The notes below the pieces were generated by a model, which was not told the DNA's origin, did no database searches, and saw nothing but the letters and a program-made list of their open reading frames with translations. The position numbers and the translations under genes are program-made. A stretch of DNA of 12,821 bases, taken from JAMCRM01 sp041685075 (GTDB lineage: Bacteria > Acidobacteriota > Terriglobia > Bryobacterales > Bryobacteraceae). The stretch covers positions 1 to 12,821 of the forward strand of contig JAWLGN010000151.1 of NCBI GenBank assembly GCA_041685075.1. The letters are read 5' to 3'. Of the stretch, positions 6,713 to 12,821 are shown piece after piece; the stretch's first letter is position 1; each line of letters starts with the position of its first letter.

Positions 6713-6719
6713 GAAATAC

Positions 6720-9700
6720 ATGAGGCTGCTCTGGATCCTGTTGCTTGCCGCCGCACCGCTGGCTGCCGAGCGCTATGCCCTGCTGCTCGAACACGCGCCC
6801 GCGGCTTCGGGCGGCCCGCGTATCGGCATTCGCGCCGCGCAGACCAGCTTACGGTCGCAACTGGTGCGGCGTAACATGCAGGTCACGGGAGCTGTCGAGC
6901 GCATCCTGAACGCCGTTTTTGTGGAAGCTGCGCCCGATCGCGTCGCCGAACTACGCTCGCTCGCGGGAGTGCGCGCCGTAGTGCCTGTGCGGCGCTACAC
7001 CCTCAAGCTCCACCGCGCCGCCGAACTGGTGAACGCGCCGGCTGCCTGGAGCGCGCTGGGCGGCACCGCCAACGCGGGCGCCGGCGTCAAGATCGCGGTC
7101 ATCGACACCGGCATCGAGCACACCCACCCGGCCTTCCAGGACGCCACGCTCGAGGTGCCCGCGGGCTATCCGCGGTGCAACGGCGACGACTGCCGCTTCA
7201 CCAACACCAAGATCATCGCGGCTCGCAGCTACGTATCGCTGCTGGCGCGGGGCGATCGCGGCAATCCGGCCGAAACGCTGCCCGACGACCCTTCGCCGCG
7301 CGACAGCGACGGCCACGGCACGGCAGTAGCGATGGTGGCCGCCGGGGCACCCAACAGCGGTCCCGCGGGCACCATCACCGGCATGGCCCCCAAGGCCTGG
7401 CTCGGCAACTACAGAGTTTTCGGCAATCCCGACATCCTCCCGTTCACCACCGACGACCTGATCATCATGGCGCTCGAGCAGGCGCTCGAGGACGGCATGG
7501 ACGTGGCCGTGCTGTCTCTGGGCAGCCCCGCGCTCACCGGCCCGCTCGATACGGGCGATGCATGCGGTCTGCCCTCCGGCGTGCCCTGCGACTTGACGAT
7601 CGCGGCCATCGAGAACGTCGTCCGGGAGGGCATGGCGGTAGTGGCGGCAGCGGGCAACGAGGCCGATCTGGCGGAGCAGGTCCCCGCCCTGTCGACCGTG
7701 GGGTCGCCGGCAACCGCCCCCTCGGCAATCAGCGTGGGCGCGACCACCAATGGCCACAGGTTTGTGAACAGCCTGGCAGTGCCGGGCAGCGATGTACCTG
7801 CGAACCTGCGGCTCGTCTATGCCCTGTTCGGCGATGGGCCGCGGCTTACCGAACCGGTCACCGCGCCTCTGCGCGATGCTGCCGTGGTTGCCGGCGACGA
7901 CGGCCTCGCCTGCGCGGCACTGCCCCCCGGCTCTTTCACCGGCGCCTTCGCGCTGATCCGCCGGGGCGTGTGCAGCTTTGAAGAAAAGGCTTTCAACGCC
8001 CGCGCGGCGGGAGCCGTGGGCACTGTCTTCTACATGAGCGACGACGAAGAGATCTTCTCACCCGGCGGGGTGGCCACTGCCGGCATCCCCACGGCTATGA
8101 TCTCCTTCGAAGCCGGCACCGCGTTGCGAGGATTTCTGGCCGGCCATCCGGACCGTCCCGTGACACTGAACCCCGGAATCGCGGCCATGCCCTCGAGCGA
8201 CTACGACAATATGGTCGACTTCTCCTCGCGGGGACCGAGCATCGGCCGCGGTGAAATCAAGCCCGAAGTGGTCGCGGTGGGGCGCGATCTCTACGTAGCC
8301 GACCAGACCTACAACCCGGAAACCCACACGTATGACTCCAGCGGCTACACCGTGGTCTGGGGCACCAGTTTCTCGGCTCCCATGGCAGCCGGCGCCGTGG
8401 CGCTCGTGAAACAGCGCAACCCCGAGTTCACCGTGCCGCAGTTGCGGTCCGCCATCATCAACACGGCTTCTCCCGCGGTATTCGAGGAAGGCGAGCACGC
8501 CGGCGTGTTGGCCGCGGGTGCGGGCAAGCTCGATATCGCGGCGGCGTTGCGAACCACCGTGACGGTGGAGCCTGCCACCCTTTCGTTCGGCATCCTCGAT
8601 GCGTCCACCCCGGAGGCCGTGACCCAGACACTCGTGGTCCGGAACGCCGCAGCATCCCAGGTAGTCCTGAACCTCAGCATCGAGCCGCGCGCGCCGGATA
8701 TGCCGGGCCGCGTGAAGTTGAGTCAAGCGAGCCTGACGCTGGCCGGAGGCGCATCCGCCGCGGTCGACGTCACGCTCCACACCGCGAACCTCGCACCCGG
8801 CTCCTACGAAGGCGTGCTGGCCATCGCCGGCGGCCCCGTGACCCTGCGGGTCCCCTACCTCTATGTTGTAGGAGACGGCAAGCCTCACAACATCCTCATG
8901 CTCTACGGCGACTTCTATGTCGACGCCGTGGCTGAGGAGCATGGGCTGGCCTTCAAGGTGGTGGACCGCTACGGCGTGGGCGTGCCGAACCTGCCGGTCA
9001 GCTTCCGGGTGCTGAAGGGCGGCGGCTCGGTAAAACCCCTGCAGACCGTAACGGACCGCTACGGCATCGCCCAGGCAGACGTGACGCTGGGCCCACGGCC
9101 GGGACTGCAGGAGTTCGAGGGCAGCGCGGGAGGGTTGAGCATGACCTTCCTCGGCACCGCCCGCTACCGGCCCCGCATCGAAGCCAATGGCGTAAGAAAC
9201 GCGGCCGGCCTTGCCGCCGGACAAGCCGTCGCGCCGGGCTCCCACATCACAATCATCGGCACCGAGCTGAACGAAACGGAGCGCTCGACCTCCACGGCCC
9301 GCCTGCCGATAACGCTTGCCGGAACGCATGTCTCCTTTGACGCGCCGGGGGTGAGTGTACCCGCTCACCTGTGGTACACCAGCCCGGACCGCGTGAACCT
9401 GCAGGTGCCCTGGGAGTTGGCCGGGAAGGAGTCGGCGCTGGTGAAGGTGAACTACCTGAACATCAAAGGCCGCCTGGCCACGGTGCGGCTGGCCGAGTAC
9501 TCGCCCGCGGTCTTCAGCTATACGGAAGGCTGGACGCGGCTGGCAACGGCACAGTACGCGAAAGAGAACTACCGGCTCATCACGCCGCAACAGCCGGTTC
9601 CCGCAGGGGAGGTGATCGTAGTCTACTGCAACGGTCTGGGGCCGGTGAACCATCGTCCACCTTCGGGTGAGCCCACGCCCTTCGAGCCGCTGGCCACTAC

Positions 9701-9899
9701 CCTCGCCACCCCTGTGGTGACCGTCGGGGGCCGCCCGGTCGAGGTTCTCTTCAGCGGCCTGACTCCGGGAGAGGTGGGGCTCTACCAGTTGAACCTGCGG
9801 CTGCCCGACGATTTACCAGCGGGCGTACACCCGCTGGTAGTTTCCATCGGGGGGCACTCCTCGCCGCCGGTGAGTTTGCCCGTGGCGCCCGGGGTATAA
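6720..9899 (+). CDS. Secreted subtilisin-family (S8) protease with PA insert and TIGR03437-like C-terminal domain
   Basis: 1059 residues. Signal peptide 1-16 (MRLLWILLLAAAPLAA), then an I9-like propeptide (about 18-95). The S8 catalytic domain has Asp129 (AVIDTG), His199 (DGHGT), oxyanion Asn313 (AAGNE) and Ser550 (GTSFSAP), so the triad is complete. A protease-associated (PA) insert occupies about 370-480, between Asn313 and Ser550, as in lactocepin and Vpr-like subtilases. Next come an Fn3/Ig-like region (about 613-717), a Big_1-like domain (about 735-812), and a C-terminal domain (about 815-1056) starting ANGVRNAAGLAAGQAVAPG, which resembles the Solibacter-expanded TIGR03437 domain. Cys153/158, 282/290 and 398/418 could form disulfides, fitting an exported protein. 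Substrate unknown. It follows the ABC operon by 61 nt, and its stop overlaps the glpK -10 box. Confidence 0.93.
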   Translation: MRLLWILLLAAAPLAAERYALLLEHAPAASGGPRIGIRAAQTSLRSQLVRRNMQVTGAVERILNAVFVEAAPDRVAELRSLAGVRAVVPVRRYTLKLHRAAELVNAPAAWSALGGTANAGAGVKIAVIDTGIEHTHPAFQDATLEVPAGYPRCNGDDCRFTNTKIIAARSYVSLLARGDRGNPAETLPDDPSPRDSDGHGTAVAMVAAGAPNSGPAGTITGMAPKAWLGNYRVFGNPDILPFTTDDLIIMALEQALEDGMDVAVLSLGSPALTGPLDTGDACGLPSGVPCDLTIAAIENVVREGMAVVAAAGNEADLAEQVPALSTVGSPATAPSAISVGATTNGHRFVNSLAVPGSDVPANLRLVYALFGDGPRLTEPVTAPLRDAAVVAGDDGLACAALPPGSFTGAFALIRRGVCSFEEKAFNARAAGAVGTVFYMSDDEEIFSPGGVATAGIPTAMISFEAGTALRGFLAGHPDRPVTLNPGIAAMPSSDYDNMVDFSSRGPSIGRGEIKPEVVAVGRDLYVADQTYNPETHTYDSSGYTVVWGTSFSAPMAAGAVALVKQRNPEFTVPQLRSAIINTASPAVFEEGEHAGVLAAGAGKLDIAAALRTTVTVEPATLSFGILDASTPEAVTQTLVVRNAAASQVVLNLSIEPRAPDMPGRVKLSQASLTLAGGASAAVDVTLHTANLAPGSYEGVLAIAGGPVTLRVPYLYVVGDGKPHNILMLYGDFYVDAVAEEHGLAFKVVDRYGVGVPNLPVSFRVLKGGGSVKPLQTVTDRYGIAQADVTLGPRPGLQEFEGSAGGLSMTFLGTARYRPRIEANGVRNAAGLAAGQAVAPGSHITIIGTELNETERSTSTARLPITLAGTHVSFDAPGVSVPAHLWYTSPDRVNLQVPWELAGKESALVKVNYLNIKGRLATVRLAEYSPAVFSYTEGWTRLATAQYAKENYRLITPQQPVPAGEVIVVYCNGLGPVNHRPPSGEPTPFEPLATTLATPVVTVGGRPVEVLFSGLTPGEVGLYQLNLRLPDDLPAGVHPLVVSIGGHSSPPVSLPVAPGV
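9814..9839. repeat. Perfect 10-bp inverted repeat with 6-nt loop inside the protease 3' end
   Basis: TACCAGCGGG (9814-9823) and CCCGCTGGTA (9830-9839) flank CGTACA. The strong G+C-rich stem lies 58 nt before the protease stop within codons for LPAGVHPL, and ahead of the glpK promoter. No U-tract follows. It could attenuate transcription, stabilise the mRNA 3' end, or be a by-product of codon choice. Confidence 0.45.
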
Positions 9900-9900
9900 T
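9895..9900 (+). promoter_or_regulatory. Consensus -10 box (TATAAT) of the glycerol kinase gene
   Basis: A perfect TATAAT spans the protease stop codon (TAA at 9897-9899) and ends 7 nt before the glpK ATG. Initiation at the usual distance would start the mRNA at or next to the ATG. No good -35 is seen at 16-18 nt (GAGTTT at 17), so an activator may be needed. In G+C-rich DNA a chance TATAAT at this exact position is unlikely. Confidence 0.55.
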
Positions 9901-9907
9901 TCCAGCC

Positions 9908-11398
9908 ATGTTCGTCCTGTCACTCGACGAAGGCACCAGCAGCGCGCGCGCGGCTCTGTACGACCGGCAGGGCCGCAACCTGGGGATCGAATCGGTTCCC
10001 CTGGCCTCTGAGTATCCGCAGCCCGGATGGGTGGAGCAGGATCCCCACGCCATCTGGACGGCGCAACTGGAGGCCGCGCGGCGCCTGCTGGCGCGCACCG
10101 GGGTGAAGCCGGGAGAGATCGCCGCAACCGGCATCACCAACCAGCGCGAGACCACCCTGGTGTGGGATCGCGCCACCGGCCGGCCCGTGGCGCCCGCCAT
10201 CGTCTGGCAGTGCCGCCGCACAGCCGGCTTCTGCAACGAGATCTCCCGCTCCCGCAGCGCCGCCGTGGTGGCGGAGAAGACCGGCCTCATCATCGACCCC
10301 TACTTCTCCGCCAGCAAGATCCGCTGGGTGCTCGACAACGTGCCCGGCGCGCGCGAACGGGCCTGCGCGGGCGAACTCTTGTTCGGCACCGTGGACACCT
10401 GGCTCATCTGGAAGCTCACCAACGGCGCCGAGCACGTCACCGATACCAGCAACGCCTCCCGCACCATGCTGATGGACCTGGCTTCGGGCGAATGGGACGA
10501 CGAACTGCTCGGCCTGTTCGATATCCCGCGCTCCATGCTCCCCCGCATCGTGCCTTCCTGCGGGGTGGCGGGCATCATGGCGAAGGAACACCTGGGCGCG
10601 GAGATTCCCATCGCGGGCATCGCGGGCGACCAGCAGGCGGCCCTGGCCGGGCAAGCCTGTTTCCGTGCGGGGCTCTCCAAGAACACCTATGGGACGGGCT
10701 GCTTCGCCCTGCTGCACACCGGCTCGCGCCGCCCGGTCTCGCGCCACCGCCTGGTGGGCACCCGCGCCGCTGGACCCACCGCCGAGCCATGCTTCGCCAT
10801 CGAAGGCAGCGTCTTCACCGCCGGCGCCGTGGTGCAGTGGCTGCGGGATCGCATGGGGCTGATCCGCACGGCGGCGGAATCCGAAGAGATGGCGCTCCGG
10901 GCGGACGGCACCAACGGCGTCTATTTCGTCCCGGCCTTCGTGGGTCTGGGCGCTCCCTACTGGGACTCCGGCGCCCGCGGCATGCTCACCGGCATCACGG
11001 GATCCACGAATCCGGCGGAGGTGGTGCGGGCGGCGCTCGAAAGCATCGCCTATCAAACGCGCGACCTGGTCGACGCCATGGAAGCCGACACTGGCGAATC
11101 GCTTGAGGAGTTGCGCGTCGACGGCGGCGCCGCGGCCAACAACTTCCTCATGCAGTTCCAGGCCGACATCCTGGGGCGGCCCATCGTCAGGCCGGCCGAT
11201 ATCGAAACCACCGCGGTGGGTGCCGCCTACCTGGGGGGCCTGGCCACAGGCTTCTGGAAGGACCTGGCCGAGGTGGAGAGCTTCTGGCGCGCCGAGCGCC
11301 GCTTCGAACCGCAAATGCCGGCCGATGCCCGCGAGCGCCTCTACGCAGGCTGGAAATCCGCTGTGGTACGCTGCCGTACCAAGACCGCGGAGGAGTGA
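9908..11398 (+). CDS. glpK: Glycerol kinase
   Basis: 496 residues, the normal length for GlpK (FGGY kinase family). It phosphorylates glycerol to sn-glycerol 3-phosphate with ATP in the cytoplasm. Landmarks: N-terminal phosphate-binding DEGTSSARA (7-15), GITNQRET with glycerol-binding Arg80/Glu81, VWQCRRT (99-105), PYFSASKIRW with Tyr132, catalytic base Asp241 with Gln242 (AGDQQAAL), YGTGCF (261-266), EGSVFTAGAVVQWLRD (299-314), and VDGGAAANNFLMQF (404-417). All substrate residues known from E. coli GlpK are kept. There is no Shine-Dalgarno; TATAAT lies 7 nt before the ATG, suggesting a leaderless transcript. No glpF, glpD or glpR is nearby, so the gene stands alone between two secreted-protein genes. 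Confidence 0.95.
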   Translation: MFVLSLDEGTSSARAALYDRQGRNLGIESVPLASEYPQPGWVEQDPHAIWTAQLEAARRLLARTGVKPGEIAATGITNQRETTLVWDRATGRPVAPAIVWQCRRTAGFCNEISRSRSAAVVAEKTGLIIDPYFSASKIRWVLDNVPGARERACAGELLFGTVDTWLIWKLTNGAEHVTDTSNASRTMLMDLASGEWDDELLGLFDIPRSMLPRIVPSCGVAGIMAKEHLGAEIPIAGIAGDQQAALAGQACFRAGLSKNTYGTGCFALLHTGSRRPVSRHRLVGTRAAGPTAEPCFAIEGSVFTAGAVVQWLRDRMGLIRTAAESEEMALRADGTNGVYFVPAFVGLGAPYWDSGARGMLTGITGSTNPAEVVRAALESIAYQTRDLVDAMEADTGESLEELRVDGGAAANNFLMQFQADILGRPIVRPADIETTAVGAAYLGGLATGFWKDLAEVESFWRAERRFEPQMPADARERLYAGWKSAVVRCRTKTAEE

Positions 11399-11409
11399 GC
11401 GCAGCTTTA

Positions 11410-11442
11410 CAGTAGTTTTACAGCAGTTTTGCAGTAGTTTAC
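11410..11442 (+). repeat. Three tandem 11-bp units (CAGYAGTTTWR-like)
   Basis: CAGTAGTTTTA (11410-11420), CAGCAGTTTTG (11421-11431) and CAGTAGTTTAC (11432-11442) follow head to tail, with a partial unit GCAGCTTTA before them. The period is about one helical turn, so equal faces are presented, as in protein-binding iterons. They lie between glpK and the CHRD gene and are AT-richer than their surroundings. Confidence 0.6.
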
Positions 11443-11444
11443 GA

Positions 11445-11473
11445 ATCCTGAGGCGGCCTCCAGTTATCCTGAG
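11445..11473 (+). promoter_or_regulatory. Direct repeat ATCCTGAG, 21 bp apart, with possible -10 (TATCCT) of the CHRD gene
   Basis: ATCCTGAG occurs at 11445-11452 and 11466-11473, two helical turns apart. The match extends loosely into GGCGGCC/GACGCC. The second copy overlaps TATCCT (11465-11470), a TAnnnT hexamer ending 8 nt before the ATG at 11479. No clear -35 and only a bare GAG as Shine-Dalgarno. This may be an activator site arrangement or a weak leaderless promoter. Confidence 0.35.
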
Positions 11474-11478
11474 ACGCC

Positions 11479-12821
11479 ATGAAGAAGATTGCCGTGCTGC
11501 TACTGGCGGCGGTTGCGGGGCTCAGCGCCCAGACTGCCGAGACCGTCTATTTCCGCGCCCTGTTGCTGCCTGATAACGAGGTGCCGCCCACCAATATCGA
11601 AGCTTCCGGCACCGCCACCATCATCGCCCATCTCGTCCGGGGAACCAGCGGCGAGATCGTAGACGGATCGGTGGATTTCCTGGTGGCATACCGCTTCCCC
11701 GAGGGCCAGACCTTCCGGGGATTGCACATCCACAGCGGAACGGCGGGAGTCAACGGTCCCGTGACCATCGATACCGGCATCAGCGGCGCTAATCCCGTGG
11801 TGGACGAAACCGGGGTGGGGATGATCCACCGCCAGGCGCAGGTCATGCCGGACGACACCGCGGGCGTGGCCACCCTGCGGGGCATGCTGAATAACCCCTC
11901 CAGGTACTACGTCAACCTGCACACCATGCAGTTTCCCGGCGGCGCCATCCGCGGGCAGCTTCAGCGCGCCGATGTCTCCGTCTTCGTGGGGTTGATGAGC
12001 CCGCTCAACGAGGTGCCCCCCATCACCACGCTGGACGCCTCGGGAATCTCGCACGTGCGCGCCATCACCACCCGCGACCAGGACGGCAACTTCACCAGCG
12101 CGCAACTGGGCTTCAACCTGGACTACAGATTTCCCAGCCAGGTGACCTTCACCGGGTTCCATATTCACACCGGCCCCGCGGGCGTTAACGGCCCGGTGAT
12201 CTTCGACACCGGCATCTCGGGAGCGGCGCCGGTCGTCTCCACGCCCTCCGGAGTAGGCAGCCTGGAGTACCTGGTGGAAGTGAACCTCGAGAACGCGGCC
12301 CAGCGCAGCGCGCTCGAGACTCTCTTCACCGACCCCTCCGCGCTCTACATCAATCTCCACACCACGGAATTTCGCGGAGGCGCTATCCGCGATCAACTGC
12401 GCCCCACAGACACCATGCCCTTCAACATCACCCTGCGGCCCGAGAACGAGGTGCCGCCGGTCAACGTGGATGCCCTGGCGCCCACGATCACGACCATCCG
12501 GACGGTGCGTGATGAGGACGGCAGCATCCTGGCCGGAGTGGCGGAGTTCGATGTGAACTTCCGTTTCCCCGGCCCGGCCGAGTTCACCGGGCTGCACATC
12601 CACGATGGCGCCGCGGGGGTCAACGGCCCCGTCCGGGTGGATACCCGAATCAGCGGCGCATCCCCTGTGATGACCGAAACCGGCTTTGGCAACATCTTCC
12701 GTTCGGTGAACGTGGATTCGGGCGCGGCGCTGGCCACCCTGAGGTCTCTCTCCGTGAACCCGGAGAATCACTACGTCAACCTGCACACGCGGGTCAACCC
12801 GGGCGGCGCGGTGCGCTCGCA
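11479..12821 (+). CDS. Secreted protein with three CHRD domains (3' end outside the window)
   Basis: The frame is open from ATG 11479 to the window end (447 codons), so the protein is truncated here. Signal peptide MKKIAVLLLAAVAGLSA (1-17). Three CHRD repeats follow (about 23-163, 168-307, 314 to the edge). Each has NEVPP (33-37, 177-181, 323-327), a GxHIHxGxAGVNGPV core with HIH at 83-85, 228-230 and 373-375, and a closing NLHT-GGAxR motif near 146, 292 and 434. The HIH spacing is exactly 145 residues both times. CHRD domains were named after chordin, and their bacterial function is not established. Export to the cell surface or medium is likely. Acidobacterial relatives often end in a TIGR03437 domain, which may lie beyond the edge (inference). 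An antisense open frame over the same DNA is a compositional shadow. Confidence 0.88.
   Translation, partial: MKKIAVLLLAAVAGLSAQTAETVYFRALLLPDNEVPPTNIEASGTATIIAHLVRGTSGEIVDGSVDFLVAYRFPEGQTFRGLHIHSGTAGVNGPVTIDTGISGANPVVDETGVGMIHRQAQVMPDDTAGVATLRGMLNNPSRYYVNLHTMQFPGGAIRGQLQRADVSVFVGLMSPLNEVPPITTLDASGISHVRAITTRDQDGNFTSAQLGFNLDYRFPSQVTFTGFHIHTGPAGVNGPVIFDTGISGAAPVVSTPSGVGSLEYLVEVNLENAAQRSALETLFTDPSALYINLHTTEFRGGAIRDQLRPTDTMPFNITLRPENEVPPVNVDALAPTITTIRTVRDEDGSILAGVAEFDVNFRFPGPAEFTGLHIHDGAAGVNGPVRVDTRISGASPVMTETGFGNIFRSVNVDSGAALATLRSLSVNPENHYVNLHTRVNPGGAVRS

Noticed and set aside
8058..9653. Open frame of 531 codons on the minus strand
   Set aside because: Antisense to the protease, which has a complete catalytic triad. 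The product is rich in His, Gly, Arg and Val in the pattern expected from reading G+C-rich codons in reverse.
9920..11314. Open frame of 464 codons on the minus strand
   Set aside because: Antisense to a glycerol kinase with all motifs intact; no family features in the minus product.
11410..11442. CRISPR-like or origin iteron array
   Set aside because: Units are only 11 bp, directly adjacent without spacers, and just three; no cas, dnaA or rep gene is nearby.
11500..12786. Long open frame of 428 codons on the minus strand
   Set aside because: It lies fully antisense to the CHRD gene, whose signal peptide and three domain repeats are unmistakable. The minus frame has no recognisable family and is a G+C-driven shadow.

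Overview
The window (about two-thirds G+C) looks like chromosomal DNA of an acidobacterium, most likely of the Solibacteres/Bryobacterales group. The best lineage mark is the C-terminal domain of the large secreted protease, which resembles the TIGR03437 domain that is expanded in Candidatus Solibacter and relatives. A PadR regulator paired with a membrane protein whose N-terminus resembles the prefix of the acidobacterial 'ADOP' permeases, and a multi-CHRD secreted protein, point the same way. No marker RNA gene is present, so the taxonomy is inference from protein families.

Layout. (1) 1-1251, + strand: 3' end of a penicillin-binding transpeptidase, overlapping by 4 nt an FHA-domain protein of the FhaA type (cell wall and phospho-signalling). 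(2) 1265-1705, - strand: a zinc-ribbon thioredoxin (TrxC type), convergent with the FHA gene and divergent from padR. (3) 1786-6658, + strand: a probable operon of PadR repressor, a membrane protein with a PH-like middle region, and two successive ABC-2 ATPase/permease pairs. Within this run four of the five junctions overlap; only the one before the first ATPase (43 nt) does not. (4) 6720-9899, + strand: a 1059-residue secreted subtilase with propeptide, PA insert, Ig-like domains and the TIGR03437-like C-terminus. (5) 9908-11398, + strand: glycerol kinase. (6) 11479 to the window end, + strand: a secreted protein with three CHRD repeats, cut by the edge.

How they fit. PadR probably senses a ligand and controls its own gene plus the downstream export machinery. 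A perfect dyad covers the predicted -10 and start codon of padR. The twin ABC-2 cassette could form one heteromeric or two separate exporters; its substrate cannot be read from sequence. The protease and the CHRD protein are extracytoplasmic and may act in surface or macromolecule turnover. Glycerol kinase is metabolic and has no glp partner here.

The most interesting cross-cutting signal is regulatory. The genes that follow a non-coding gap on the + strand (padR, first ABC ATPase, protease, glycerol kinase, CHRD) lack a Shine-Dalgarno sequence and carry a -10-like hexamer ending 6-8 nt before ATG. Operon-internal genes and the thioredoxin mostly have good SD sequences. This suggests leaderless mRNAs. 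There is no gene-free stretch over 300 bases; the largest gap is about 80 nt. I saw no tRNA, rRNA, CRISPR array, insertion sequence or origin.
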